From NCBI GenBank assembly GCA_019186945.1, contig JABAQJ010000008.1:62001-126000 (forward strand): 64,000 nt of DNA. The letters are read 5' to 3'. The stretch comes from Gemmatimonadaceae bacterium. Lineage in GTDB: Bacteria; Gemmatimonadota; Gemmatimonadetes; Gemmatimonadales; Gemmatimonadaceae. Numbering within the stretch: position 1 is the stretch's first letter; every line of letters starts with the position of its first letter. Shown here piece after piece: positions 29,248 through 38,546 of this stretch. The notes below the pieces were generated by a model. It saw only the letters and a list, made by a program, of their open reading frames with translations. It had not been told where the DNA came from and searched no databases. The position numbers and the translations under genes were made by a program.

Positions 29248-29454
29248 CGGGTTAGGGGTCGCCGCGGGTTGCGGCCGTAACCCCGATGCCCGGTCAGGCG
29301 AGCCGCTCGCATTTCAGCGTTACCGGAGCACGACACGCGTAGCCGCCCACGATTCCCGGGTGCCCGCGGTGTATCGGACATCCCCTATCAGAACTGTCGC
29401 CGAATCGCCGTCGACACCGGTAACGAAGTACGGGAAGCGCGACCATCGCAGAAA
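29052..29454. repeat. Direct repeat copy 1 (M14 3' end / hydrolase 3' end junction)
   Basis: This ~403-bp stretch is repeated in the same orientation at 32706-33107. By hand count there are about 43 differences, including one length difference, i.e. roughly 89 % identity. It spans the last ~65 codons of the intact M14 gene, the ~70-bp intergenic spacer (with a GC-rich imperfect palindrome) and the last ~45 codons of the convergent YdjM-like gene. Copy 1 has the intact M14 gene and a truncated hydrolase. Confidence 0.95.
29320..29454 (-). pseudogene. 3' remnant of YdjM-like membrane hydrolase gene
   Basis: Read on the minus strand this encodes RWSRFPYFVTGVDGD followed by SATVLIGDVRYTAG and ...WAATRVVLR-stop, matching the last ~44 residues of the intact 313-aa protein encoded at 32973-33914. 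Homology stops abruptly at about 29454, and no start codon or upstream part of the gene is present. It is a truncated duplicate and part of repeat copy 1. The remainder of the 346-bp gap (29248-29593) holds the spacer palindrome and ~140 bp in which I see nothing else. Confidence 0.9.
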
Positions 29455-29593
29455 GCGTGACGATTTTGCGGCAAGGGGGCATACAGCAACTGACGACGCT
29501 CATCCTAGTGCAGGAGACTGAACTGGGATTCAGCTGCTGTCAGAATCCTTCGCAACGCGCTAACCTCACCGCCTCATCAAACCCCTGGCAAGC

Positions 29594-30319
29594 ATGCGAA
29601 GCCTTATCGGACTCCTGTGGGCGCTGGGTGGTGCTATCGCCGGCTCGATCGTCGGTACTATCGGCGCCATGGTGTTTGCCAGTGCCACGAACATGACGAG
29701 CCGCGAGGGGGCGAGCGGCTACTTCGCCATCGCCATTGGCTTGATCGGCGCGGTCATGGGCTTGATTGCAGGACTGGTGTTGTACGGGAGATCGGCACCC
29801 GCCGGGCAAGGCGCAGCTTACTCCGGTTCGGGCGTCCTTGGATTCGTCGCGCTCGTTGCGGTTGTGGCGGTGTCGCTCTGGGCATTCATGCAGCTGCGCG
29901 AGACACCGCTCGAGTACGATGGGGCGCAGGCGAATCTCGAACTGGAGTTTCGCATCAAGAGCGCCGACATGCCCGATACCTCCTCTGCCAGTTGGCTGGA
30001 TGTCGAAGTACAAACCGCCAAGACACGACCGCAAGGCACTCCGCTGTGGTCCGACAAACGCGTTGATGGTGAATACACCATCATCCCCGTCATACAGGGT
30101 CCGCTGTATCGATCGCGAAGCCGAATGATTGTTGCACGTATCGGTGAAGCGCAGGTCGAGGTGTTCTCCCCGCCCATGAAGCGGACGCCCGACCCGAAGG
30201 CCGATTGGAGCGAGTGGCATGGTCCGCAGATTGTTGACCCGCCGTACGGCGTGGTGCCACCGTCGCCGCTACAGTCGAAGCTCGAAGTGAGGTACCGAGT
30301 GCGGGCGTACGGCCAATGA
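29594..30319 (+). CDS. Hypothetical membrane protein
   Basis: 241 residues, not recognised. The N-terminal half has three predicted membrane segments: residues ~3-30 (LIGLLWALGGAIAGSIVGTI), ~44-65 (YFAIAIGLIGAVMGLIAGLV) and ~80-98 (GVLGFVALVAVVAVSLWAF). The C-terminal ~140 residues are soluble and beta-rich (LELEFRIKSADMPD; WLDVEVQTAKTRPQGTPLW; VEVFSPPMKRTPDPKADWSEWHGPQ; LEVRYRVRAYG) and should face the periplasm or cytoplasm depending on topology. First gene inside the segment bounded by the two ~400-bp repeats, so it may have been acquired. Confidence 0.7.
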   Translation: MRSLIGLLWALGGAIAGSIVGTIGAMVFASATNMTSREGASGYFAIAIGLIGAVMGLIAGLVLYGRSAPAGQGAAYSGSGVLGFVALVAVVAVSLWAFMQLRETPLEYDGAQANLELEFRIKSADMPDTSSASWLDVEVQTAKTRPQGTPLWSDKRVDGEYTIIPVIQGPLYRSRSRMIVARIGEAQVEVFSPPMKRTPDPKADWSEWHGPQIVDPPYGVVPPSPLQSKLEVRYRVRAYGQ

Positions 30320-30513
30320 CCCACTGTGACCATTTTCTGAGTGCTACTGAGCCGAGATCTCCTGCATCATCACGATCAACGAATAAGCGATCAACAACCC
30401 ATTCTTACTTGGTGGGAGATTCGTGCCGGCTTGACCTACGATCGGCTGCGGGAGCCGCGCTACCAGCCGTCCCGATGAGAAGGCGTCGTTCAACGGCTTG
30501 ACCGCCGTCGCGG

Positions 30514-31074
30514 ATGGCGTACTTTCGCACGATGTGTCACACGCGGTGCCAGTCGTACCGGGTCTTCATCGCGGCTGCGGTCCTCGGCGTCCCGCGCCCC
30601 GCGTGGGCCCAGCATCCTGACTTCAGCGGTCAGTGGGTCGCGATAGTGGACTCGGCCGCGGGCTCGCGAACCGTTGCCAGCACGGGCGATGCCGTCTTCC
30701 GGAGCGGTGATATGGGCAGCGGCTGGGGCGCGCCCCTCACCATTCGCCAGGCCGCGGACTCACTGATCGTCGAGTATCCGCAGTTCTCGACCTACGACCT
30801 CCAGCCGCCGCTTCGCTTCGCCTTCTCGCTGGACGGAGGGGAGACGCGCGCGGCGGCGATGATCGGCCACGCCCAAGTGTCCGAGCGCTCGCGGGTGTCC
30901 TGGAGCGGCGACACGCTCGTCGTGGTTACGACGTTCCCCGTTCCGCCGGCCGCTGGAGCATCGCCTACGACCGCCGTGCGCCGGGCGATGTCGCTCGCCG
31001 CCGACGGCACGCTGCACATCGAGACCAGGCGCGAGGGCGCCGCGCCCGTTCGGACCGCGTACCGGAAGCGCTGA
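30514..31074 (+). CDS. Hypothetical secreted protein
   Basis: 186 residues; a second Met (30532) is an alternative start. A signal peptide (YRVFIAAAVLGVPRPAWAQ) precedes HPDFSGQWVAIVDSAAG, the 'FSGxW' opening common in small secreted beta-barrel proteins of soil bacteria, then strands such as LTIRQAADSLIVEYPQF, RVSWSGDTLVVVTTF and MSLAADGTLHIETRREG. That pattern suggests a lipocalin-like or 'extracellular beta-barrel' fold; no function can be assigned. Convergent with the sulfatase, with only 6 bp between stops. Lies inside the repeat-bounded segment. Confidence 0.65.
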   Translation: MAYFRTMCHTRCQSYRVFIAAAVLGVPRPAWAQHPDFSGQWVAIVDSAAGSRTVASTGDAVFRSGDMGSGWGAPLTIRQAADSLIVEYPQFSTYDLQPPLRFAFSLDGGETRAAAMIGHAQVSERSRVSWSGDTLVVVTTFPVPPAAGASPTTAVRRAMSLAADGTLHIETRREGAAPVRTAYRKR

Positions 31075-31080
31075 CTGCGC

Positions 31081-32484
31081 CTAACGGTGCGGTGGCGTGT
31101 ATGGATCCCGTGCGCCGGCGGGCACGTTGGGCCATCGCTCCGTGCTCGCTGTGAACTCGGCCACCAGCCGGTCGAACAGCCCGATCGCCCACGGATTCAC
31201 GTCCTTGAGGTCCGTCTCCTCCCGCGGGTCGGAACGCAGGTTGAAGAGCCGCATCAGCGGCGGCTCGGTCACGCGCGGTTCCGGCATGAAGGCGTAGTGG
31301 AACTTCCACTCCTTCCATTTCACCGCCCGCACCTGCGTGCCGGTGAAGAACAGCGCCGACTCGCGGTTTGAGGTCTTCTGCTTGCCCTCGAGAAACGGCA
31401 ACTGGTTCACGCCGTCGATCGCGCGATCCTTCGGCACCAGATCCGCGCCGACCGCCGCCGCGATGGTCGGGAAGATGTCCAGCTCATGCACGATCTCATT
31501 GGACACCTGGTCGCGCGGGATGCGCCCCGGCCACCGCATCACGCAGGGGGTGCGGATGCCGCCTTCCATGACCGAGTTGTAGAAGCCGCGCCAGGGCCCT
31601 GACGTGCCGCGCCAGGGGCGACGGCCCTCGGCGCCGTTGTCGGTGCACCACATGACCAGCGTGTTGCGGTCGATGCCGAGCCGCTTGATCGATGCCATGA
31701 CCAGCCCGACGTTGTAGTCCACGTCGGCCATCGCGTCGCCGATGTCGCCGGCCCCCGTCTTCCCCATGAAATCCGGGTGCGTCAGCGTCGGGAAGTGGAT
31801 CTGCGTCATCGGGAAGTACAGGAAGAACGGCTTCCCGGCGCGCACGTTGCGCTCCATGAAGTCCACGCTCTTGAGGGTCGCCTCGCGATCCACCGTGCGG
31901 CGGGTGTCGAGGTCGAACACCTTCACCTGGCGTGCCGGCTCGCCGGACTTCTGCTCCCAGATGTACGGGGTCTCGGTCGTCGACGGGTTGAACCCGACGG
32001 CCGACGTAATCTGCGCCTCGTTGCTGGTGTTGGGGATGCCGTACCACTCGTCGAAGCCTTGGTTGATGGGCGTCCGACCCTCGATCCAGTTGAACCCGCC
32101 GAGGTGCCACTTGCCGAACAGCGCGGTGGCGTAGCCGACAGACTTGAGCGCCTCGGCGATAGTGACTTCCCACTGGGTAATGCCGCTGATCTGCGTCGCG
32201 CCGGAGCGAAGCGCATAGCGAGCAGTGAGCAGGGCGGCACGGGACACGGTGCAGGAGAACTCGACGTTGAAGTTGTCGAGCCGGATGCCTTGGGCGGCGA
32301 TGCTGTCGATGCTGGGCGTCGGCACGCCGCGCACGCTGCCATAGGCGCCCACTTCACCCCAGCCGAGGTTGTCGGGGAAGATGAGGACGATGTTGGGGCG
32401 CGCCGGTTGTGCCGCCTGGGCAAATGCGCCTACGGGAGCGCCGGCCAGGCAGGCCGCTACTCCAAGGCGGATGAGCGTCGTCAT
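31081..32484 (-). CDS. Secreted arylsulfatase-family protein with atypical CTVSR motif
   Basis: 467 residues from the ATG at 32484, chosen for the strong ribosome binding site GGAGGTGG; a signal peptide follows (LIRLGVAACLAGAPVGAFAQ). Sulfatase landmarks: PNIVLIFPDNLGWGEVGAYG (metal-binding DN), the formylglycine region SCTVSRAALLTARYALRSG, GKWHLGG (K, H), FLYFPMTQIHFP (H), and VMWCTDNGAEG (D, N). The activating motif is normally C/S-x-P-x-R; here the third position is valine (C-T-V-S-R), which could weaken formylglycine formation. The other metal and substrate ligands are present. The protein is periplasmic or outer-membrane facing. It is the largest gene in the segment between the two ~400-bp repeats; no sulfatase-modifying enzyme is nearby. 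Confidence 0.92.
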   Translation of the reverse strand: MTTLIRLGVAACLAGAPVGAFAQAAQPARPNIVLIFPDNLGWGEVGAYGSVRGVPTPSIDSIAAQGIRLDNFNVEFSCTVSRAALLTARYALRSGATQISGITQWEVTIAEALKSVGYATALFGKWHLGGFNWIEGRTPINQGFDEWYGIPNTSNEAQITSAVGFNPSTTETPYIWEQKSGEPARQVKVFDLDTRRTVDREATLKSVDFMERNVRAGKPFFLYFPMTQIHFPTLTHPDFMGKTGAGDIGDAMADVDYNVGLVMASIKRLGIDRNTLVMWCTDNGAEGRRPWRGTSGPWRGFYNSVMEGGIRTPCVMRWPGRIPRDQVSNEIVHELDIFPTIAAAVGADLVPKDRAIDGVNQLPFLEGKQKTSNRESALFFTGTQVRAVKWKEWKFHYAFMPEPRVTEPPLMRLFNLRSDPREETDLKDVNPWAIGLFDRLVAEFTASTERWPNVPAGARDPYTPPHR

Positions 32485-32697
32485 TGAACCACCTCCATGA
32501 GCCGCCGGGCACACGCGACCAGGCGGAACTTGAAGATGTTGCGTCGCCGGCTGCGGCGCGAAGTTCTAGAGCCTCCGCCGGAGCAGGACGACCGGAGCTC
32601 TGACTTACAGGCCGGGCGTCGAGGCGACTCGGGGTTCCCTGACGACTCCGCATGCTGCGGGCAGGTGCCGAACCAGGCTCGGGTCAGCCGCGTGGAT

Positions 32698-32901
32698 CGA
32701 CTTCCGGCGAGTGGCGATCCCCTGCTCTCAGAGTGGCTCCTGGGTGGTCAGAAGCTCAATGGAACGGCTGCCTTGGTGGACGTGAAGCTGGGGAAGCGGA
32801 ATGTCGTCCTGCACGGCTTCCGGCCGCAGTACTGGGGACAGACGATGGCGACATATCCGTTGATCTGGGATGCCACCTTACGGGCAACCGGCGCTCGTTG
32901 A
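32698..32901 (+). pseudogene. 3' fragment of M14 carboxypeptidase gene
   Basis: Encodes LPASGDPLLSEWLLGGQ, KLNGTAALVDVKLGK and ...GFRPQYWGQTMATYPLIWDA, ending ATGAR-stop, matching the last ~65 residues of the intact M14 peptidase at 26896-29247 with several amino-acid changes (e.g. K to T, Y to H, R to W). The upstream sequence (32485-32697) does not match the peptidase, so this is a 5'-truncated duplicate. The 488-bp gap between the sulfatase start and the hydrolase stop holds this fragment, the repeat spacer and the sulfatase leader; nothing else is recognised. Confidence 0.9.
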
Positions 32902-33107
32902 CGGGTTCGGCGTCGCCGCGGGTTGCGGCCGTAACCCCGTGCCCCGTCGGAAGAGCCGCGCCCATTACAGCGTTACCGGAGCACGACACGCGTAGCCGCC
33001 CACGATTCCCTGGTGCCCGCAGTGTATCGGACGTCTCCGATCAGAACTGTCGCCGAATCGCCGTCGACGCCGGTAACGAAGTACGGGAAGCGCGACCATC
33101 GCAGAAA
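32706..33107. repeat. Direct repeat copy 2 (M14 3' end / hydrolase 3' end junction)
   Basis: Second copy of the ~400-bp junction described at 29052-29454. Here the M14 part is the truncated fragment and the YdjM-like hydrolase is complete. The two copies enclose about 3.25 kb. Right-hand homology ends at ~33107, inside the intact hydrolase gene. Confidence 0.95.
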
Positions 33108-33914
33108 ACCCTTCGCCTGCTCGGTTGCCGCTGCCCTGAGTGCACGCGGGTTCGTGAACCCGATCGGAATCCGCATCGTCGGCGCGCCGATGGCCACGGC
33201 GCCAGGCTGCACGAGCGCCTCGTACCGGATGTAACTCGAGTCGTCACGGACGAGCACTTCGCGCCGGAGGATCGACGCGGGCTCTGGCGCGACCATCAGG
33301 TCGCCCGGGCCGGCGGGATCGAGGCCCAAGTCGCGCACGGCGGCTGAGCGCGAAATCGCACTCAGGCCTTTCATGGTGGCGATATAGGCGAGCGCAAGCG
33401 CCAGGGCGATCCGCGCAGGTCGCGACGGTCGCGGCACGTTGTCGCGATGCCGCCGCCGGGAGAACCACCAGCCTGCTGCGAGCACGCCGAGCAGAACCAG
33501 ATCGACGATGAACAGCGTGTCTCCGTAGAACCACCGGTTGCTGAACGGCATGAGCCAGCGAACGCCGTAGTTGTTGAGCCAGTCCAGCGATGTGTGGCTG
33601 AAAACAGAGAGGAACGCGGCGGCGAGCATCGGGGCCGGCCGGGCCTCCGTGTCGGATGCTTCGCCACGGCGGCGGTCCCACCACAGGAAGCAGCCCGCCA
33701 GTAGCAACGTCCAGCAGACAAGTGCCGGAAGTCCGTGCGTCCATCCGCGGCGAAACTCGACGGCGGCAAGCGAATCGGCGAACGCGTACGTGGCGGCATC
33801 CACGTCGGGGATATTTGCGCCGATGACGCAGAGCAGTGTTGCGCCACGAAATCTTTTCGCGAAGCCCGCCTGGGCGATCGCGGCGCCGGCAAGCGAATGG
33901 CAGATGTTATCCAT
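32973..33914 (-). CDS. YdjM/LexA-regulated-type metal-dependent membrane hydrolase
   Basis: 313 residues. The start MDNICHSLAGAAIAQAG, the segment VIGANIPDVDAATYAF, the motif RRGWTHGLPALVCWTLLLAG and SVFSHTSLDWLNNYGVRWLMPFSNRWFYGDTLFIVDLVLL carry the conserved H/D pattern of the YdjM (PF04307) inner-membrane metal-dependent hydrolase family: H6, D/N near residue 35, H60, H108 and D112. About four helices are followed by a soluble C-terminal domain (VREVLVRDDSSYIRYEALVQ...). The substrate is unknown; members are often annotated as membrane-bound phospholipase-like. Its last ~44 codons exist as a remnant at 29.3-29.45 kb. Confidence 0.88.
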   Translation of the reverse strand: MDNICHSLAGAAIAQAGFAKRFRGATLLCVIGANIPDVDAATYAFADSLAAVEFRRGWTHGLPALVCWTLLLAGCFLWWDRRRGEASDTEARPAPMLAAAFLSVFSHTSLDWLNNYGVRWLMPFSNRWFYGDTLFIVDLVLLGVLAAGWWFSRRRHRDNVPRPSRPARIALALALAYIATMKGLSAISRSAAVRDLGLDPAGPGDLMVAPEPASILRREVLVRDDSSYIRYEALVQPGAVAIGAPTMRIPIGFTNPRALRAAATEQAKGFLRWSRFPYFVTGVDGDSATVLIGDVRYTAGTRESWAATRVVLR

Positions 33915-34013
33915 GAAGTGTGACTATCGGTGGGAACGCTGCCGAGGAGCGAGACCTGGTCGTAGCCGTCGGGCGTCTCGTGGAGCGCGTGGGCTGCACT
34001 GCCTGACGCCGGG

Positions 34014-35099
<1,086 letters not shown>

Positions 35100-38000
35100 C
35101 TACTGTCCGGGCACTCGCCCCGGAGTGTACGGCGCGCGTGCCCGCTCGAGTTCGCGTTCCAGCTCCAACACCTCCGGCCCCGCAATCTGCTGCAGCTTCG
35201 CCAGTTCGGCAGCAAACAACTCCGAGGCGATCGCGAACTGTTCGCGATGCGTCCCGGTCGGCGGTCCGAGCGACCGCGCCTGCTCTCCATCGATCCCGTT
35301 CGCCCGTTCGGCGATCGACGCCGGTGTGGGAACGCTGCGAGATCCCAGGGCGTTGTCGCCGCGCAGTTCCACCAGCACGGCAGCGAGTCGCTTCTGCAAC
35401 GCGCGCACCTGCTCTGGTAGCGCTCGCGGCGCTGCCGGCGTGGCATCCAGCGCCCTCTTCATCGCCTCGAACTTCGCGTTGGTCGCATTAGCCAGTTCCA
35501 GCGCACCGGCGATTCTGCGCCTCAGATCGGCCAGTTGTTCCTGAAATGCCCATCGCAAGGCGTGATCGGCCAGCGTCTGTACGCCGTCAGGGTCCAACAC
35601 GACGTTGAAACTGGCGGGTCCGGCCAATGCGGTAGTCATGCCTCCCACGCGCTTCGAAAGCGATGCCGAGTAGCGTCCGGGAAGGACGAACGGTCCCATG
35701 GGACCGGGGTCATCGCCGGCCTGCTGGCTCGCGGGCCGGGTGCCTGGCAGCACGTGCGCCGGCAGGCGCAGATCCCACGCCACGCGCTGCACGCCCTTCC
35801 CACCCGGTGCGGCGATTACCCGGATCGGCTTCCCCGCCGAGTCGCTGACCGTGAGCAGAAGGACCGGCGTTTCCTCGGCGGCCTCGGCGCGCAACTCGTC
35901 AGGCGTGGGATACCGGATGGGTTGTCCTGCCTTCTCCGCCGCCCTTTCCGCTTCTACTCGCTTCTGCTTGAGCGACTTGAGCGGATCTCGGAGGTAGTAA
36001 GTGAATACCGCCCCGTACGGCGGGTTGTCCCCCGCGTAGAGCATCTCTCCCTGCGAGGCCTTGCCGCTTCCGCCGTACTGCTCCGTCGGCACGAACAGTA
36101 TGGCGTCTCGTGTCGGAAATAACTCGACGGCTCGTTCCAGCGTGGTGCCACTCGTCAATCGAAGCGCCGAGTAGTCGTCGACGATGTATACGCCGCGACC
36201 GAATGTGCCCAGCACCAGATCGTTCTCTCGTCGCTGTATGGCGATGTCGGCGACCTTGATGGTCGGGACGCCCGGGATCCGGATCCAGTGCCTGCCCCCA
36301 TCCTTGCTCGCGTATGCCGCAAACTCCGTCCCAATGAAGAGCAGATTCGGGTCGACGTGATCTTCGGCGATCGCGAACGTGCCGCCGCGTTCCGGCAGGT
36401 TGCCGTTGATGCTCGTCCATGTGCGGCCGAGATCCGTGGTCTTGAACGCGTACGGCTTGAAATCGCCGTTCTGGTGGTTACTGAACGTTGCGTAGGCGAC
36501 GCTGGCGTCATGCTGGCTGGCCTTGATTCGTGTCACGTACGCATTGGCGGGCACGCCCGGAAGGCCCTCGATCTTACGCCACGTTCCGCCGCCATCATCG
36601 CTGACCTGGATCAGTCCATCGTCAGTTCCAACCCAGAGCAATCCCTCCTTCTGCGGGCTCTCGGCGACCGCCGAGATGTTGGAGTAGATAGCGGTCGATG
36701 TGTTCTTGGCGACCGCATCCGGGCCCCAGATCTTCCCCATCACTGCCAGCGTGTTGCGGTCGACCTGGCGCGTCAGGTCCGGGGAGATCTTTCGCCACGT
36801 ACTGCCGCGGTCGTCGCTGCGGTAAAGATGCTGCGCGGCCATGTACAGACGCGTGTGCGAGTGCGGCGAGATGATGAACGGGGCATCCCAGTTCCAGCGC
36901 AAGGGCACACCGCCTTTCTCCTCCTGTGGCTGGATGCCTATGCGCTCGTGCGTGCGTTTGTCGACGCGCACGATCACGCCGTGTTGCAGCTCTGCGTAGA
37001 TGGTATTCGGGTCTTCAGGATCGACGCGCGATACGAAGCCGTCGCCGCCCTGAGTCACGAACACGTCCTGGTTAAGGACACCATGTTCGGAGCGCGTGCG
37101 AGATGGCATCCCTAACGAGTTGTTGTCCTGAAGTCCGCCGTAGACGTTGTAGAACGGAGACACGTTGTCGACGTCCACGTCGTAGTACTGCGCAAGGGGA
37201 AGATTCTCGAAGAACGTCCAGGTGGAGCCGCGATCGTAGGACCGATAGAGACCGCCGTCGTTGCCCACGAGGTAGTGGTTCGGGTTGTTCGGGTCGACCC
37301 AGATGATGTGGTTGTCGACGTGCATATACCGCTGCCCGAGCGGCCGGAAAGTGCGACCGCCGTCGTCAGATACCTGGAACAGCATGTCCGGCACGTACAC
37401 GCGATCGAAGTCGTGCGGGTCGGCGAAGATGTCGCCGTAATACATCGAGCCTTGTTGGTAGTCGGAAACCCGGGACCACGTGACGCCGTTGTCCGTCGAG
37501 CGGAAGATCCCGCCGCGCCGGTTTGCGGCCTCGACGTTGGCGTACACGACATCGGGGCGTTGTGGCGAAATTGCCAGACCGATGCGGCCGAGTTCCTCAG
37601 GTGGGAGCCCAGTGTTCACCTTGGTCCATGTCCTGCCCGCATCCGTGGAGCGGTAAATGGCGCTCTCGGGACCGCCGTCGATCAGCGTGAAGAAGTGTCG
37701 ACGCCGCTGGTAGGCGCTGGCGATCAGCACGTCGGGGTTCCTGGGATCCATCACGACATCCGACACGCCGGTGTTGTCGCTGATCCTGAGCGACTGTTCC
37801 CAGGTCTTGCCGCCATCTGTCGTCTTGTAGAGTCCGCGGTCGCCGCCCGGCGACCAGAGCGGTCCCTGAGCGGCGACGTACACGATGTCCGTGTTCGTGG
37901 GGTTGACGATGATGCGCCCGATATGTTCCGAGTTCCTGAGTCCCACGTTCTTCCACGAGCGCCCGGCGTCCTCCGACTTGTACACCCCATCGCCATACGA

Positions 38001-38399
38001 AACCGAACGCTGCGAATTGCGCTCGCCGGTTCCAACCCAGACGACGTTCGAGTTCTTCGGGTCGAGCGTCACCCAGCCGATCGAGTACGACCCTTCGCCG
38101 TCCATGATTGGCGTGAACGAGGCGCCACCACTCGATGACTTCCACAAGCCACCCGATGCCGTAGCCACGTAAATGACGCCGACGTTTCCGGGATCCACGG
38201 CGACGCTCATCACGCGGCCCGAGGTCATCGCCGGGCCGATGGACCTCGCCCGCAATCCCGCGAACAGGTCGCTGGTAAATGGCGACGAATCAGATTGAGC
38301 TGCCGGAGCGGAGCGGCGTCCCTGCTGTGCCGCCAGCGGAGGTGCGGCCCATTCCAGAAGAACAAGACAGGCGACGAATGAACGCAGGAGAAATGACAT
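35100..38399 (-). CDS. Secreted BNR/sortilin-like beta-propeller protein (paralogue 2)
   Basis: 1,099 residues from the ATG at 38399, selected for the signal peptide MSFLLRSFVACLVLLEWAAPPLAAQ; the frame is open 36 codons upstream. Two linked propellers of Asp-box blades follow (GDGVYKSEDAGRSW, TTDGGKTW, STDAGRTW, STDNGVTW, SDDGGRTF, SDDRGSTW, SDDGGGTW, SKDGGRHW), with VNPTNTDIVYVAAQG-type inter-blade strands, closing with LGTFGRGVYIVDDYSALR. The last ~300 residues contain an FnIII-like domain (RVAWDLRLPAH...FVLPGRYSASLSKRVGG) and a helical C-terminus (LRRRIAGALELANATNAKF; QVRALQKRLAAVLVELRG). Same architecture as the protein at 7.3-10.5 kb. Upstream (147 bp) are the three amidohydrolase genes. 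Confidence 0.88.
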   Translation of the reverse strand: MSFLLRSFVACLVLLEWAAPPLAAQQGRRSAPAAQSDSSPFTSDLFAGLRARSIGPAMTSGRVMSVAVDPGNVGVIYVATASGGLWKSSSGGASFTPIMDGEGSYSIGWVTLDPKNSNVVWVGTGERNSQRSVSYGDGVYKSEDAGRSWKNVGLRNSEHIGRIIVNPTNTDIVYVAAQGPLWSPGGDRGLYKTTDGGKTWEQSLRISDNTGVSDVVMDPRNPDVLIASAYQRRRHFFTLIDGGPESAIYRSTDAGRTWTKVNTGLPPEELGRIGLAISPQRPDVVYANVEAANRRGGIFRSTDNGVTWSRVSDYQQGSMYYGDIFADPHDFDRVYVPDMLFQVSDDGGRTFRPLGQRYMHVDNHIIWVDPNNPNHYLVGNDGGLYRSYDRGSTWTFFENLPLAQYYDVDVDNVSPFYNVYGGLQDNNSLGMPSRTRSEHGVLNQDVFVTQGGDGFVSRVDPEDPNTIYAELQHGVIVRVDKRTHERIGIQPQEEKGGVPLRWNWDAPFIISPHSHTRLYMAAQHLYRSDDRGSTWRKISPDLTRQVDRNTLAVMGKIWGPDAVAKNTSTAIYSNISAVAESPQKEGLLWVGTDDGLIQVSDDGGGTWRKIEGLPGVPANAYVTRIKASQHDASVAYATFSNHQNGDFKPYAFKTTDLGRTWTSINGNLPERGGTFAIAEDHVDPNLLFIGTEFAAYASKDGGRHWIRIPGVPTIKVADIAIQRRENDLVLGTFGRGVYIVDDYSALRLTSGTTLERAVELFPTRDAILFVPTEQYGGSGKASQGEMLYAGDNPPYGAVFTYYLRDPLKSLKQKRVEAERAAEKAGQPIRYPTPDELRAEAAEETPVLLLTVSDSAGKPIRVIAAPGGKGVQRVAWDLRLPAHVLPGTRPASQQAGDDPGPMGPFVLPGRYSASLSKRVGGMTTALAGPASFNVVLDPDGVQTLADHALRWAFQEQLADLRRRIAGALELANATNAKFEAMKRALDATPAAPRALPEQVRALQKRLAAVLVELRGDNALGSRSVPTPASIAERANGIDGEQARSLGPPTGTHREQFAIASELFAAELAKLQQIAGPEVLELERELERARAPYTPGRVPGQ

Positions 38400-38546
38400 C
38401 GGACGATCCTGTTTCCGGTTGCAGTGCCAGCAGCGCACAGCCGCGACTCGACTGAGCGACCTGGCCGCGAGCTGCGGCGCGCCCGTTTTCACCGGCGCGC
38501 GCGACACGCACGCACCAAGGGCAGTTCGCAGAGCGGTTTCGGCGCC

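Noticed and set aside
29248-32705. Insertion sequence or transposon carrying the sulfatase
   Set aside because: No transposase, terminal inverted repeats or short target duplication; the flanking duplication is ~400 bp of host genes, which fits homologous recombination better.
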